Shown: positions 6,687-13,856, counted from the stretch's first letter. The stretch is DNA of 14,589 nt from Thermoplasmata archaeon (GCA_021797385.1 JAJZZW010000033.1:1-14589); one strand, 5' to 3'. Numbers and translations are program-made. Notes: generated by a model from the sequence alone, not told the origin.

Positions 6687-7037
6687 TCACATATTTTTGA
6701 AAATAGAATCATATATATTTTTTACTTCATCCTCCTTTTTCTCGGCATTTGCAAGTTTCTTTATCTTTGCCTTATCCAGATACCACTGGTTTATACGCCA
6801 TGTTTTTCCATGCACTATGTTTATTTCTTCCCTGAATGTTGTAACTATTCCGTACTCTTCTAGATTGTAAAATACATCTCTTTCTGAAGCAGAAAGCACG
6901 TTGTCAAGAACATAATCCTCGTATCCGAAATATGATAGAATAAAATCGCAGAGGTCCTCTGAATCCTTGGATGACATACCCTTTTTCCCATATATATTTG
7001 AGATTGCCTTTAATAATTCATCTCTGCTAACTGTCAT
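6687..7037 (-). CDS. Small conserved archaeal protein, winged-helix-like (DUF6015-like)
   Basis: A 116-residue soluble protein of unknown function that resembles a small Thermoplasmata family I remember as DUF6015. Residues 1-50 are helical (TVSRDELLKAISNIYGKKG, then a DSEDLCDFILSYFG helix). Residues 50-90 look like a winged-helix half, with VLSASERDVFYNLEEYGIV and two strands around TTFREEINI and KTWRINQWYL. The C-terminal 25 residues are a lysine- and glutamate-rich helix. DNA or RNA binding is therefore plausible but not shown. The gene has a clear leaderless promoter with a perfect 18-base palindrome across it, which suggests regulation, perhaps by its own product. It lies downstream of the nucleotidyltransferase on the same strand, but the 77-base gap with its own TATA box argues for separate transcription. 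Confidence 0.7.
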   Translation of the reverse strand: MTVSRDELLKAISNIYGKKGMSSKDSEDLCDFILSYFGYEDYVLDNVLSASERDVFYNLEEYGIVTTFREEINIVHGKTWRINQWYLDKAKIKKLANAEKKEDEVKNIYDSIFKNM

Positions 7038-7047
7038 GAACTAATTA

Positions 7048-7065
7048 TTAATAACAGGTTATTAA
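7048..7065. promoter_or_regulatory. Perfect 18-base palindrome over the promoter (candidate operator)
   Basis: TTAATAAC-AG-GTTATTAA consists of two exact 8-base arms around a 2-base centre. It covers positions 11 to 28 upstream of the start codon at 7037 and overlaps the TATA box at 7061-7070. In that place a bound dimer would block TBP or polymerase. Low complexity of the region makes chance possible. Confidence 0.5.
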
Positions 7066-7070
7066 ATATT
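7061..7070 (-). promoter_or_regulatory. TATA box for the gene at 6687-7037
   Basis: The minus strand reads AATATTTAAT, centred about 28 bases upstream of the ATG at 7037. This suits a leaderless transcript. Confidence 0.5.
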
Positions 7071-7114
7071 ATTAATACATTTTATATAGTATTATAGTCT
7101 ATTTACAGCTTATA

Positions 7115-8041
7115 TTATATAATTATTTCCTCTATAACGGAATTTTCATATGCGGAAATCCTGCTTCCTGATAAAATTTTCATCACATCTCCAGGACCAA
7201 ATTTTTTAGGTATTTCGCCATCTATATAACCATTCCCATAATTAATTTTAATTATGCCATCGGATGTTATTTCTATGCTTTCACCGGATCTCACATAATG
7301 CTCCTTTATTGTTTTTTTACCCTCCTGGTAAATGGTCTTGGAATAACCAAAAGTGGTATCCACTCTGCCGGCATATAATTCCTTTATGGTTTTCAGGTCT
7401 TTTTCACTATCCACTCCCATCCAGAAGGCATCCTCAAAATACACACCCATCTGATTGCTCTTTACCAGATATGGAAAGGCTGTTTTTTCCACATCTTTTT
7501 CCATATACTTCATGAAAAATACGGGAAAAGCTGATTTTTTGATATAGTACATTCCCGCATTTATGTAGTGATCCAGCTGTGGTTTTTCCCTGAAATTGTC
7601 AACCTTGTCCCCGGAAAATTCAACTATACCATAAGGGCTCTGCATTTTTGTCACGTACATTATCAAACTGTAATCACGTGATCTGGAGAACTTGACAAAG
7701 TTTTTGAAATTTATATCCGTTACAGTATCTCCGTTCCTGACTATTACGTCCTCATCAATATGGCTCATGAGGTTTGAAAGTGAGTAAAGCGTTCCCATGG
7801 GTTTTTCCTCCTTCAGATAATGGATATTAATTTCCTTGTAATCCCGGTAACGTTCCTCTATTATCTCGCTGAGGTAACCGGAAAGTATATAAACATCTGT
7901 AATACCTATGTTCTTAAAATCAAAAAGTTGCCTGTCCATTATTGTATAATTATCTTTTATTTCCACGAGGGTTTTCGGTATATGATCCGTAATCGGTTTC
8001 AAGCGTTTGCCGTAACCTCCGGCAAGAATAGCACCTATCAT
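7115..8041 (-). CDS. Sugar-phosphate nucleotidyltransferase with a C-terminal cupin-like domain
   Basis: Transfers a nucleotide from an NTP to a sugar-1-phosphate to make an activated sugar; the exact sugar and nucleotide cannot be read from the sequence. Residues 1-225 form the GT-A-like catalytic domain: the signature AGGYGKRLKPITDHIPKTL (7-25) with the catalytic Arg and the PKTL lysine, GTLYSL (83-88), NGD (103-105, metal Asp), REKP (151-154), NAGMYYI (161-167) and WMGVDSEKDL (207-216). Residues 231-308 do not look like the usual left-handed beta helix; they resemble one cupin barrel, with EHYVRSGE (247-254) and FGPGD (281-285). The metal-binding histidines expected in the second cupin motif are replaced (Ile295). 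The overall build recalls ManC-type mannose-1-phosphate enzymes with a degenerate partner domain. Monocistronic or nearly so, and divergent from the aldehyde dehydrogenase. Confidence 0.88.
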   Translation of the reverse strand: MIGAILAGGYGKRLKPITDHIPKTLVEIKDNYTIMDRQLFDFKNIGITDVYILSGYLSEIIEERYRDYKEINIHYLKEEKPMGTLYSLSNLMSHIDEDVIVRNGDTVTDINFKNFVKFSRSRDYSLIMYVTKMQSPYGIVEFSGDKVDNFREKPQLDHYINAGMYYIKKSAFPVFFMKYMEKDVEKTAFPYLVKSNQMGVYFEDAFWMGVDSEKDLKTIKELYAGRVDTTFGYSKTIYQEGKKTIKEHYVRSGESIEITSDGIIKINYGNGYIDGEIPKKFGPGDVMKILSGSRISAYENSVIEEIII

Positions 8042-8061
8042 AGTAAGTGATTAAAACCTTT

Positions 8062-8074
8062 TATAATTAATTTT
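8062..8074 (-). promoter_or_regulatory. TATA box for the nucleotidyltransferase gene
   Basis: The minus strand reads AATTAATTATAAA, 21-33 bases upstream of the ATG at 8041, followed by AAGG. The position fits a leaderless mRNA. Confidence 0.4.
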
Positions 8075-8166
8075 GTGCCGAGTTTTTCAGGTACGAACCA
8101 GTAGACCCTCTGAAAAGATGCAAAAGTCCACCACAAAAATAAAATAACATTGCTATATAATAAAAT

Positions 8167-9480
8167 ATGGAAATTTCTACATTTAATCCCTATACAGGGT
8201 CAGAACTTGGAAAATATAAAATTACAGATATAGAGGGAGTAAAAGCTATCATATCAGAATTAAAGGGCAATCAGCTGACATGGAGGGTGGATTTTGATAA
8301 AAGAATAGACATGTTAAGAGAATCCAGGAATAATTTTGAAAAAAATGCGGAAAGCCTGGCCACTTTAATGTCATCGGAAATGGGAAAGCCTATAAGCCAG
8401 AGCCTAGCAGAGGTGAAGAAAACCCTCTGGTTATTTGATTACTATCTGGAAAACGGGGAAAAATTTCTCTCCAATGAGTATGTACAGACTGAGGCAAAAA
8501 AATCATATATAAGATTTGATCCGCTGGGCGTTATTATAATTATAATGCCATGGAATTTTCCCCTATGGCAAGTAGTAAGAGCGGCAATCCCGGCCCTGCT
8601 GGCCGGAAATTCAGTAATGTTGAAGCACGCATCCATTGTAAGCGGGACATCTCTGAAGATACAGGAATTATTTAATCTGGAAACATTCAAATCAGTTATA
8701 ACCACCGGTAAGATAATAGACGATGCAATAAAATACTCTGACGGCGTTTCATTCACCGGATCGACAGATGCAGGTTCTATCATAGCAGCAGAGGCAGGAA
8801 GGAACATCAAAAAGTTCGTTATGGAACTGGGGGGTTCAGACCCATATATAGTTCTTGATTCGTCAAATTTTGATGAGGCGGTCAAGAACAGTGTATATGC
8901 CCGGCTTCAGAATAACGGCCAGAGCTGCATAGCCTCCAAGAGGTTTCTTGTCCATCAGGACCTTTACGATGAATTTACAAAAAGGATGTTTCAGGAATAC
9001 AGTGCAGTGAAAGTTGGCGATCAGCTCAATAAGGATACATATGTAGGTCCTCTCTCTTCCAGTTCACAGAAAGAAATTATAGATAAGCAGATGGCAGAAC
9101 TCAAAACAATGGGAACGGTAATGGCAACCGGAGAGAATTATGGAAACGTTGTGAGGCCCACAATAATTAAAATGAACAGAGATTACGGCGAGGAGGTCTT
9201 CGGCCCCATTGCCATGGTAAAAGGCTTCAAAACCATGGAGGAAGCAATAAAGCTTGCAAATGATACACCCTATGGACTGGGCTGTTCCATATGGGGAAAT
9301 TCAGAAAAGGCGGAGTCCATGGCCCCGTACATAGACAGTGGCACAGTATCCATCAATAAAATTGTTGCATCCGATCCCAGACTGCCATTCGGTGGAACCA
9401 AGAAAAGTGGTATAGGGAGGGAGCTCTCAAGATATGGAATACTGGAATTCACAAACATAAAGACTGTATGGGTTAACTGA
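8167..9480 (+). CDS. NAD(P)-dependent aldehyde dehydrogenase, probably D-glyceraldehyde dehydrogenase
   Basis: A 437-residue aldehyde dehydrogenase superfamily enzyme. Catalytic residues are all present: Asn130 in PWNF (oxyanion), Lys153, Glu220 in MELGG (general base) and Cys254 in NNGQSC (nucleophile). FTGST (196-200), EEVFGP (342-347) and LPFGGTKKSGIGRE (407-419) are also intact. The short length without a leading extension is that of the succinate-semialdehyde or glyceraldehyde dehydrogenase group. In Picrophilus and Thermoplasma, enzymes of this kind oxidise D-glyceraldehyde to glycerate in the non-phosphorylative Entner-Doudoroff pathway, so I infer this role; another small aldehyde is possible. 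A weak AT-rich box at 8135-8147 may be the promoter. An MFS transporter starts 13 bases after the stop and is probably cotranscribed, which would link sugar or acid transport to the dehydrogenase. Confidence 0.88.
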   Translation: MEISTFNPYTGSELGKYKITDIEGVKAIISELKGNQLTWRVDFDKRIDMLRESRNNFEKNAESLATLMSSEMGKPISQSLAEVKKTLWLFDYYLENGEKFLSNEYVQTEAKKSYIRFDPLGVIIIIMPWNFPLWQVVRAAIPALLAGNSVMLKHASIVSGTSLKIQELFNLETFKSVITTGKIIDDAIKYSDGVSFTGSTDAGSIIAAEAGRNIKKFVMELGGSDPYIVLDSSNFDEAVKNSVYARLQNNGQSCIASKRFLVHQDLYDEFTKRMFQEYSAVKVGDQLNKDTYVGPLSSSSQKEIIDKQMAELKTMGTVMATGENYGNVVRPTIIKMNRDYGEEVFGPIAMVKGFKTMEEAIKLANDTPYGLGCSIWGNSEKAESMAPYIDSGTVSINKIVASDPRLPFGGTKKSGIGRELSRYGILEFTNIKTVWVN

Positions 9481-9493
9481 ATTCCGGGTTAAT

Positions 9494-10633
9494 ATGAAAA
9501 TCCAGAGTTATTTTATTTCTGTTTCAAAGGCTTCCAGGTCATTTATACTTTCCATGCTGGCGGTTATAACCCCCTTTTACCTGGCAAGGTTTGTAGACGT
9601 ATTTGATGTGGGAATAATTGTGCTTTTCAGTATAGCTTTCTCTACATTTATTATCTATCTTTTCCCTGCAATGAATATTAAGAACAGTTATAAGATGTAT
9701 ATAATTTCGGCTGCACTTGCTATAGCCTTATTGCTGAATTTTATTTTCTATGACTTTTATGTTTTTATCATATCACTCATGCTCGGATCAATATCACTGT
9801 CAGGAAGAGATATAAGCCCCAACTCGCCCATAGAACAGTATGCCATGAGTTATTATGAAACAGACCAGAAGAGCAAGGGGAGGTCATTTTCCATTTATAA
9901 TTTCTTTTCATACGGTGCAACAATACTAGCATCCATATTCCTGTTTCTTTATACAGATATAAATTATCGAACGGTTTTCCTCATACTTACAGTTGTGGCC
10001 CTATGCCAGTTCGTTCTGTATGTGTTTATCAAATTCCCACAGCATAAAAAAATCGCGGCAAAGGACCTCAATCCAGAAACCAGGAAGCATGTATTTTCAT
10101 TATCATACCTTTTCTCCATGGATGCGCTTGCCGGCGGATTCGTTACCGTGTCTATGATATCATTATATTTCAAATATGTTTATCATATTTCACTGAGCAC
10201 GGCAGGCCTTATATTCATAGGTGTAAACGTCATAACAACCATATCAATACTGATTTCTCCCTTAATATCTGAAAAAATTGGTCTCATCAGGACGATGGTA
10301 TACACACATTCAGTTAGCAATATATTTCTTATGCTGGTTCCGGTAATTCATGTACTTGCAATAAGTGAGGTATTCCTGTTCCTGAGGCAGACAACAAGCC
10401 AGATGGATGTTCCAGCAAGAGATACACTGATAAACACAATAATAGAGCCGGATTACCGGGTAAAAAGCAATTCCATATTCTCAGCAGTGAGAAATGGTTC
10501 AATGATACCGGGACCGGGAATTGTTGGCGCTGTAATGTCAGTTTTCCCACCATTTATGTTCCTTGCTGGCGGTGGATTGAAGCTTTCATACGACATAATA
10601 TTCTTCATAAAATACAGGAAAATTAAGATATGA
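9494..10633 (+). CDS. Major facilitator superfamily (MFS) transporter
   Basis: A 379-residue polytopic membrane protein with about eleven or twelve hydrophobic segments in two halves, separated by a basic loop at about 182-200. Landmarks are RDISPNSPIEQYAMS (105-119) in the first half and QMDVPARDTLIN (303-314) in the second. Both are typical of a group of prokaryotic MFS permeases with S/P-x-x-EQA and QxxxPxR signatures. The substrate cannot be deduced. It starts 13 bases after the aldehyde dehydrogenase with no visible promoter between, so one transcript is likely; uptake of the sugar or export of the acid handled by that pathway would fit, but is inference. There is no clear Shine-Dalgarno sequence. 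It is followed by T-rich DNA at 10642-10675 that could terminate transcription. Confidence 0.85.
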   Translation: MKIQSYFISVSKASRSFILSMLAVITPFYLARFVDVFDVGIIVLFSIAFSTFIIYLFPAMNIKNSYKMYIISAALAIALLLNFIFYDFYVFIISLMLGSISLSGRDISPNSPIEQYAMSYYETDQKSKGRSFSIYNFFSYGATILASIFLFLYTDINYRTVFLILTVVALCQFVLYVFIKFPQHKKIAAKDLNPETRKHVFSLSYLFSMDALAGGFVTVSMISLYFKYVYHISLSTAGLIFIGVNVITTISILISPLISEKIGLIRTMVYTHSVSNIFLMLVPVIHVLAISEVFLFLRQTTSQMDVPARDTLINTIIEPDYRVKSNSIFSAVRNGSMIPGPGIVGAVMSVFPPFMFLAGGGLKLSYDIIFFIKYRKIKI

Positions 10634-10818
10634 TTTTCAATCAAATTTTATATTTATTTGTCTAATTTTGTTATTTATGAACCAGACTACATTGCTATGA
10701 AATAAAAATACTAAGTCTAAATGAAAAAAATAGCTATGTTAATGCTCAGCCTATCATATTATTTTAAAAAGTATTAGATGTGACGCAGAAACAAATATTT
10801 TCTGTGATACATGATAAC

Positions 10819-10826
10819 TTTAAATG
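10819..10826 (+). promoter_or_regulatory. TATA box for RNase P RNA
   Basis: TTTAAATG is centred 25-26 bases before 10848, the first base of the P1 helix. The spacing gives an exact and independent fit to the predicted 5' end. Confidence 0.6.
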
Positions 10827-10847
10827 TTTTACTGCAATTATACATAA

Positions 10848-11143
10848 GGAAAAGCCCGAGGGCAACTGACGCCGAAAGGTGAGGAAAGTCCCCCCTCCAC
10901 AGCTGGCTGCAACCGGTGAAAGCCGGTATGCCGAGAGACATGGTAAAGAGACAAGAAATGCACGGCTCCGTGCCAAGAATGATTTGAAAAGATGACGTTT
11001 CACGGAGGGCCGATGAGAACTCTTCCTGCAGGGAGCAAGTCTAAATTGAATCGTTGAATACAGCTGCCAGATTCAGGTAAGACGCATAGTCGAATGTTGC
11101 CAACCGAAAGGCTAACAGAAGGAGGCTTACTCCGGGCATTTCC
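10848..11143 (+). ncRNA. rnpB: RNase P RNA (archaeal type A)
   Basis: Catalytic RNA of ribonuclease P, which removes 5' leaders from precursor tRNAs. The universally conserved blocks are present: GAGGAAAGUCC at 10881-10891 (conserved region I, 5' strand of P4) and ACAGAAGGAGGCUUAC at 11115-11130 (conserved region V). The ends are set by helix P1: GGAAA (10848-10852) with TTTCC (11139-11143) and GCCCG (10854-10858) with CGGGC (11133-11137), separated by one A-A mismatch. The length of 296 bases is normal. A TATA box sits 26 bases upstream. The GC-rich interior stands out from the AT-rich flanks. Open frames on either strand here are chance. The next gene (Nudix) is on the same strand but has its own AT-rich promoter. 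Confidence 0.95.
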
Positions 11144-11152
11144 GACATTTCA

Positions 11153-11163
11153 ATATAATTAAA
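11153..11163 (+). promoter_or_regulatory. TATA box for the Nudix gene
   Basis: ATATAATTAAA lies 23-33 bases upstream of the ATG at 11186, just downstream of the RNase P RNA end. It suggests a leaderless transcript separate from rnpB. Confidence 0.45.
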
Positions 11164-11185
11164 TATAATTTAAAAATCTAATCTT

Positions 11186-11596
11186 ATGGACTGCATGGCA
11201 GCTGTGGCACTTATATGGAACAGCAATGAATTTCTTCTTATAAAAAGGGCAGATCAAGAAGGAGACCCCTGGTCAGGCCAGATGGCCTTTCCGGGAGGTC
11301 ACAGGGAGCCTGGTGAGAGCTGTGAGGAAACTGCAATAAGAGAAACAATGGAAGAAACCGGTTTATCCATTTTGGTGAAAAAATCTCTGGGGATATACCA
11401 TACTCTAAATGGTCATGTGAGCGTGGCAGCATTTGAATGCACATGCGGCAACAGAAATGTTTCACCTGACAGTGAGGTTGCAAAGTTTTTCTGGGTGCCT
11501 GAGAATAGTCTTATCCATGAAAATGAAAGTTATACCTACTCAGGCTATGTCATATTTGGATTAACTTACAGAATTTTAAATGATTATTTTCATTGA
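11186..11596 (+). CDS. Nudix hydrolase, CoA-pyrophosphatase-like
   Basis: A 136-residue Nudix hydrolase that cleaves nucleoside diphosphates linked to another group, using Mg or Mn. The Nudix box at 38-60 matches GX5EX7REUXEEXGU, with Glu44, Arg52, Glu53, Glu56 and Glu57 in place; the hydrophobic position after RE is Thr54. Just before it, LLIKRAD (17-23), Gly31 and FPGG (35-38) follow the exact spacing of the UPF0035 motif of coenzyme A pyrophosphatases (LLTXRSAX3RX3GX3FPGG). The expected Arg27 is Asp, however, so the CoA assignment is tentative; ADP-ribose or a dinucleotide is possible. The protein is short and single-domain. The gene runs convergently into bluB with a 7-base overlap of coding regions. 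Confidence 0.85.
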   Translation: MDCMAAVALIWNSNEFLLIKRADQEGDPWSGQMAFPGGHREPGESCEETAIRETMEETGLSILVKKSLGIYHTLNGHVSVAAFECTCGNRNVSPDSEVAKFFWVPENSLIHENESYTYSGYVIFGLTYRILNDYFH

Positions 11597-12258
11597 ATCC
11601 TATAATTTTGTAGAGCCTTTTCCATATCATCTTCAGGTGGTGTTCCCCAGGTATTCTCATAGACAAGGTTTGAAAGCCCGATCCTGCTCTCCCAGCCCTT
11701 CTCCTCCAGTTCAGGAATATCATGATCTTCCCGCAGGTAACCCACTGCAAGATATGCAATTATCTTTATATTTTCTGGGATTCCCAGCAAAGGTTTAATA
11801 TTATCTGGATCGAAAAAACTTATCCATCCCATTCCTATTCCCTCTGCACGGGCAGCCAGCCACATATTCTCTATGGAAAGTACGACACTATACTCTGATG
11901 TTTCTGGTATGGTAGCCGTTCCAAGGATATTTGGACCTTTCCTTGTATTATCGCATGTAACGCATATATTGAGATCTGATTCCATTATTCCCTCAATCTT
12001 AATCCCATTGAACTTGTCTTTCCTTTCCTCAGGGAGGGACTCATAAAACTCCACTCTTTTTGTTTCTACAATATTTTTTATTTTCTTTCTAATTTCTATG
12101 TTCCTGATTATTATAAAATTCCATGGCTGTGAAAGGCCAACGGAAGGCGCGCGGTTTCCCGCATCAAGTATTCTTGAAAGAACATTATTTTCTATCTGCC
12201 TGCTGGAAAACCAAGATCTGACATCTCTCCTCTTTTTTATGGCCTCATAAACATCCAT
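11590..12258 (-). CDS. bluB: BluB-type 5,6-dimethylbenzimidazole synthase
   Basis: A flavin-destroying member of the nitroreductase fold that converts reduced FMN and O2 to 5,6-dimethylbenzimidazole, the lower ligand of vitamin B12. The 222-residue protein has RRDVR near the N-terminus (Asp12), RAPSVGLSQPWNF (36-48), TIPETSEYS (116-124), MWLAARAEGIGMGWIS (132-147) and a PELEEKGWESR tail. Asp12 and Ser147 match the essential Asp32 and Ser167 I recall for Sinorhizobium BluB, with the same spacing of 135 residues. This separates it from ordinary nitroreductases. I chose the ATG at 12258 rather than 12267 (three codons longer) because the TATA box is 24-35 bases upstream of it and MDVYEAI is the usual start in this fold. 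Oxygen dependence fits an aerobic acidophile. No cobamide genes are adjacent. Confidence 0.87.
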   Translation of the reverse strand: MDVYEAIKKRRDVRSWFSSRQIENNVLSRILDAGNRAPSVGLSQPWNFIIIRNIEIRKKIKNIVETKRVEFYESLPEERKDKFNGIKIEGIMESDLNICVTCDNTRKGPNILGTATIPETSEYSVVLSIENMWLAARAEGIGMGWISFFDPDNIKPLLGIPENIKIIAYLAVGYLREDHDIPELEEKGWESRIGLSNLVYENTWGTPPEDDMEKALQNYRIQ

Positions 12259-12280
12259 GGCTGCCATAATTTCTGTGTGG

Positions 12281-12293
12281 TTAATAATATTTC
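12281..12293 (-). promoter_or_regulatory. TATA box for bluB
   Basis: The minus strand reads GAAATATTATTAA, centred about 28 bases upstream of the ATG at 12258 but only about 19 upstream of the ATG at 12267. It therefore favours the shorter protein if the mRNA is leaderless. Confidence 0.45.
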
Positions 12294-12341
12294 AGCAAGG
12301 CCTGTTAACTCGTATCAATTTTTATTAGTATTTTCGTTATA

Positions 12342-12353
12342 TTTAAATATAAA
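12342..12353 (+). promoter_or_regulatory. TATA box for the APC permease gene
   Basis: TTTAAATATAAA lies 17-28 bases before the ATG at 12370. It falls inside the longer open frame that begins at 12277, so it argues that the longer start is not used. Confidence 0.5.
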
Positions 12354-12369
12354 TCACGGTTTTATTCCC

Positions 12370-13782
12370 ATGGAAGATATGAATTCAAAATCGGGTCTTG
12401 CTACCAACACCCTGAGTATGTGGCAGGCACTGGCACAGGGGCTCGGGACAAATGGCCCGGCTGCTGTAACAGCACTGTTTTTTGTGGGCATTGCAGGTGC
12501 AGTGGGTGGGTCAATGACGCTTGTAATAGTTCTTGCATTTGTTATTTACTGCGGAATGACTCTTATTACCTACGAATGGTCCAAGGAGGTTGCATCGGCA
12601 TATTCATGGGCAGCATTTCATCGAAAGGCATTTAAAAAGGCAGGAAAGTTTCTTTCGTTCTATGGGGGAATTTCCTACTATTACTATTATTTACTCGGTT
12701 ATACAGGATTTGCAATGCTGGGGCTAACCGCATTTCTGTATGCACTGGACCCTGCACTAGCAGTCGCATATCCCTGGATTTGGATACCTCTGACCATAAT
12801 AGTTATCGGAGAAACCACAGCGCTCAGTTATTTCGGGGTTAAACTGTCATTGAAATACGTTCTGTATACAGGTATGGCTGAATTTATATTTCTTATGGGC
12901 ACATCCATAGCACTCATAGTCATTGCAGGGCCCAACAACTCAATTTTACCGTTTACGGCCTCTGCAGTCCATTTCAACTATACGGACATTGCAGTGGAAA
13001 TGATTCTGGGGATTGCCACCTTTGGCGGACTCAATTCTGTAGTTCCAGTAGCCGAGGAAACTAAAAACCCCAGAAAGAATATACCCCTAGCACTGGGAAT
13101 ACTTGCAGCAATGATAGGAGCGGTTATAATAATAAGCTCATATGCACAATCCGTAGTGTATGGATTTGGTAATATGTTCAATTACGCAAATCTTTCTGAC
13201 CCAGGAATCTATGTGTATACAAAATATCTTGGCCTTGCAGTGGCTGCAATCTTTGCCCTGTTTATAGTCAACAGTTTCAATTCTTCAGGCGTAGGATTTA
13301 TGAACAGCACAGTGAGAACTTCATATGCCTATTCCAGGGATAAGCTCCTGTTTCCAGAAGTGTTTACAAAGATAAATAAGCATAAAGTTCCAGGAAATCT
13401 TGTTATATTCACTGGGTTATTCAGCATAACCATTGCAATTGTTTCAGGTCTGATTCTTGGGCCACTTACTGCAAGCCTGTTTCTCATCATAAGCAACTCC
13501 ATATTCAGCTTTTCAAACCATGCCATAGCAGGAATCGGTCTTGGTTTCTACCATAAGCGTAATGGAACTCTTAAAATAATAAGGCATCTGGTAATTCCAT
13601 GGGCAGTGGCCATAGCACTGGTGGTTGCCATAGTGTATGTAGTATACCCTGCTCCGCCACCTCCGCTCAATTACGCATCGTACATATCAGGATTATACCT
13701 TGTGTTCATAGTTGTATTATACTTCTATTACAGGGCAAAAAAACCACAGGTACTGGAGGATGTGGGGCAGTTCACACTTTGA
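12370..13782 (+). CDS. APC-superfamily amino-acid permease
   Basis: A 470-residue polytopic membrane transporter of the amino acid-polyamine-organocation superfamily, likely a proton-coupled amino-acid importer. About twelve hydrophobic segments are visible. The N-terminal half-helix region LSMWQALAQGLGTNGPAAVT (15-34) corresponds to the broken first helix that binds substrate backbone. GIATFGGLNSVVPVAEETKNPRKNIP (214-239) is the conserved helix 6 to loop signature. It ends in a short cytosolic tail after a Tyr-rich last helix. The frame is open back to 12277, but the added residues are not conserved-looking and contain the TATA box, so I start at 12370. Substrate is unknown. The gene is divergent from bluB and ends before two overlapping inverted repeats. 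Confidence 0.87.
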   Translation: MEDMNSKSGLATNTLSMWQALAQGLGTNGPAAVTALFFVGIAGAVGGSMTLVIVLAFVIYCGMTLITYEWSKEVASAYSWAAFHRKAFKKAGKFLSFYGGISYYYYYLLGYTGFAMLGLTAFLYALDPALAVAYPWIWIPLTIIVIGETTALSYFGVKLSLKYVLYTGMAEFIFLMGTSIALIVIAGPNNSILPFTASAVHFNYTDIAVEMILGIATFGGLNSVVPVAEETKNPRKNIPLALGILAAMIGAVIIISSYAQSVVYGFGNMFNYANLSDPGIYVYTKYLGLAVAAIFALFIVNSFNSSGVGFMNSTVRTSYAYSRDKLLFPEVFTKINKHKVPGNLVIFTGLFSITIAIVSGLILGPLTASLFLIISNSIFSFSNHAIAGIGLGFYHKRNGTLKIIRHLVIPWAVAIALVVAIVYVVYPAPPPPLNYASYISGLYLVFIVVLYFYYRAKKPQVLEDVGQFTL

Positions 13783-13784
13783 TT

Positions 13785-13808
13785 TGTATATATTTAACTA
13801 TATATACA
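13785..13808. repeat. AT-rich inverted repeat after the permease gene
   Basis: TGTATATA (13785-13792) and TATATACA (13801-13808) form an 8-base inverted repeat with an 8-base spacer, starting three bases after the permease stop. It may help end transcription, although archaea do not need hairpins for this, and AT-only repeats are cheap by chance. Confidence 0.4.
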
Positions 13809-13837
13809 TGATTTCCACTTACATTAAAGGAATCATG
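13807..13837. terminator. Imperfect hairpin between convergent genes
   Basis: CATGATT (13807-13813) pairs with AATCATG (13831-13837), and CC (13815-13816) with GG (13829-13830) across a one-base bulge, leaving a 12-base loop. It lies midway between the permease stop and the stop of the cysteine-rich gene, so a bidirectional end-of-transcript element is plausible. It shares two bases with the AT-rich repeat at 13785-13808, so both hairpins cannot form fully together. Confidence 0.4.
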
Positions 13838-13856
13838 TCTACAAAAATTTAAGAAT

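Noticed and set aside
8442..8885. 147-codon minus-strand frame inside the aldehyde dehydrogenase gene
   Set aside because: The plus-strand frame has all catalytic residues of the family; the antisense frame is a shadow with no motif.
10721..10777. 18-codon frame starting MKKIAMLML, like a signal-peptide start, upstream of RNase P RNA
   Set aside because: It stops after 18 codons, has no ribosome site, and lies in AT-rich DNA where such frames are frequent.
10764..11003. 79-codon minus-strand frame
   Set aside because: It lies across RNase P RNA, whose conserved blocks and P1 helix explain the sequence.
11097..11130. Looked at as part of a tRNA because of the GC-rich stems
   Set aside because: It is conserved region V and flanking helices of RNase P RNA; no T-loop or acceptor stem is present.
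12277..12369. N-terminal extension of the permease frame
   Set aside because: It contains the TATA box for the gene and does not look like a signal or membrane segment needed by the APC fold.
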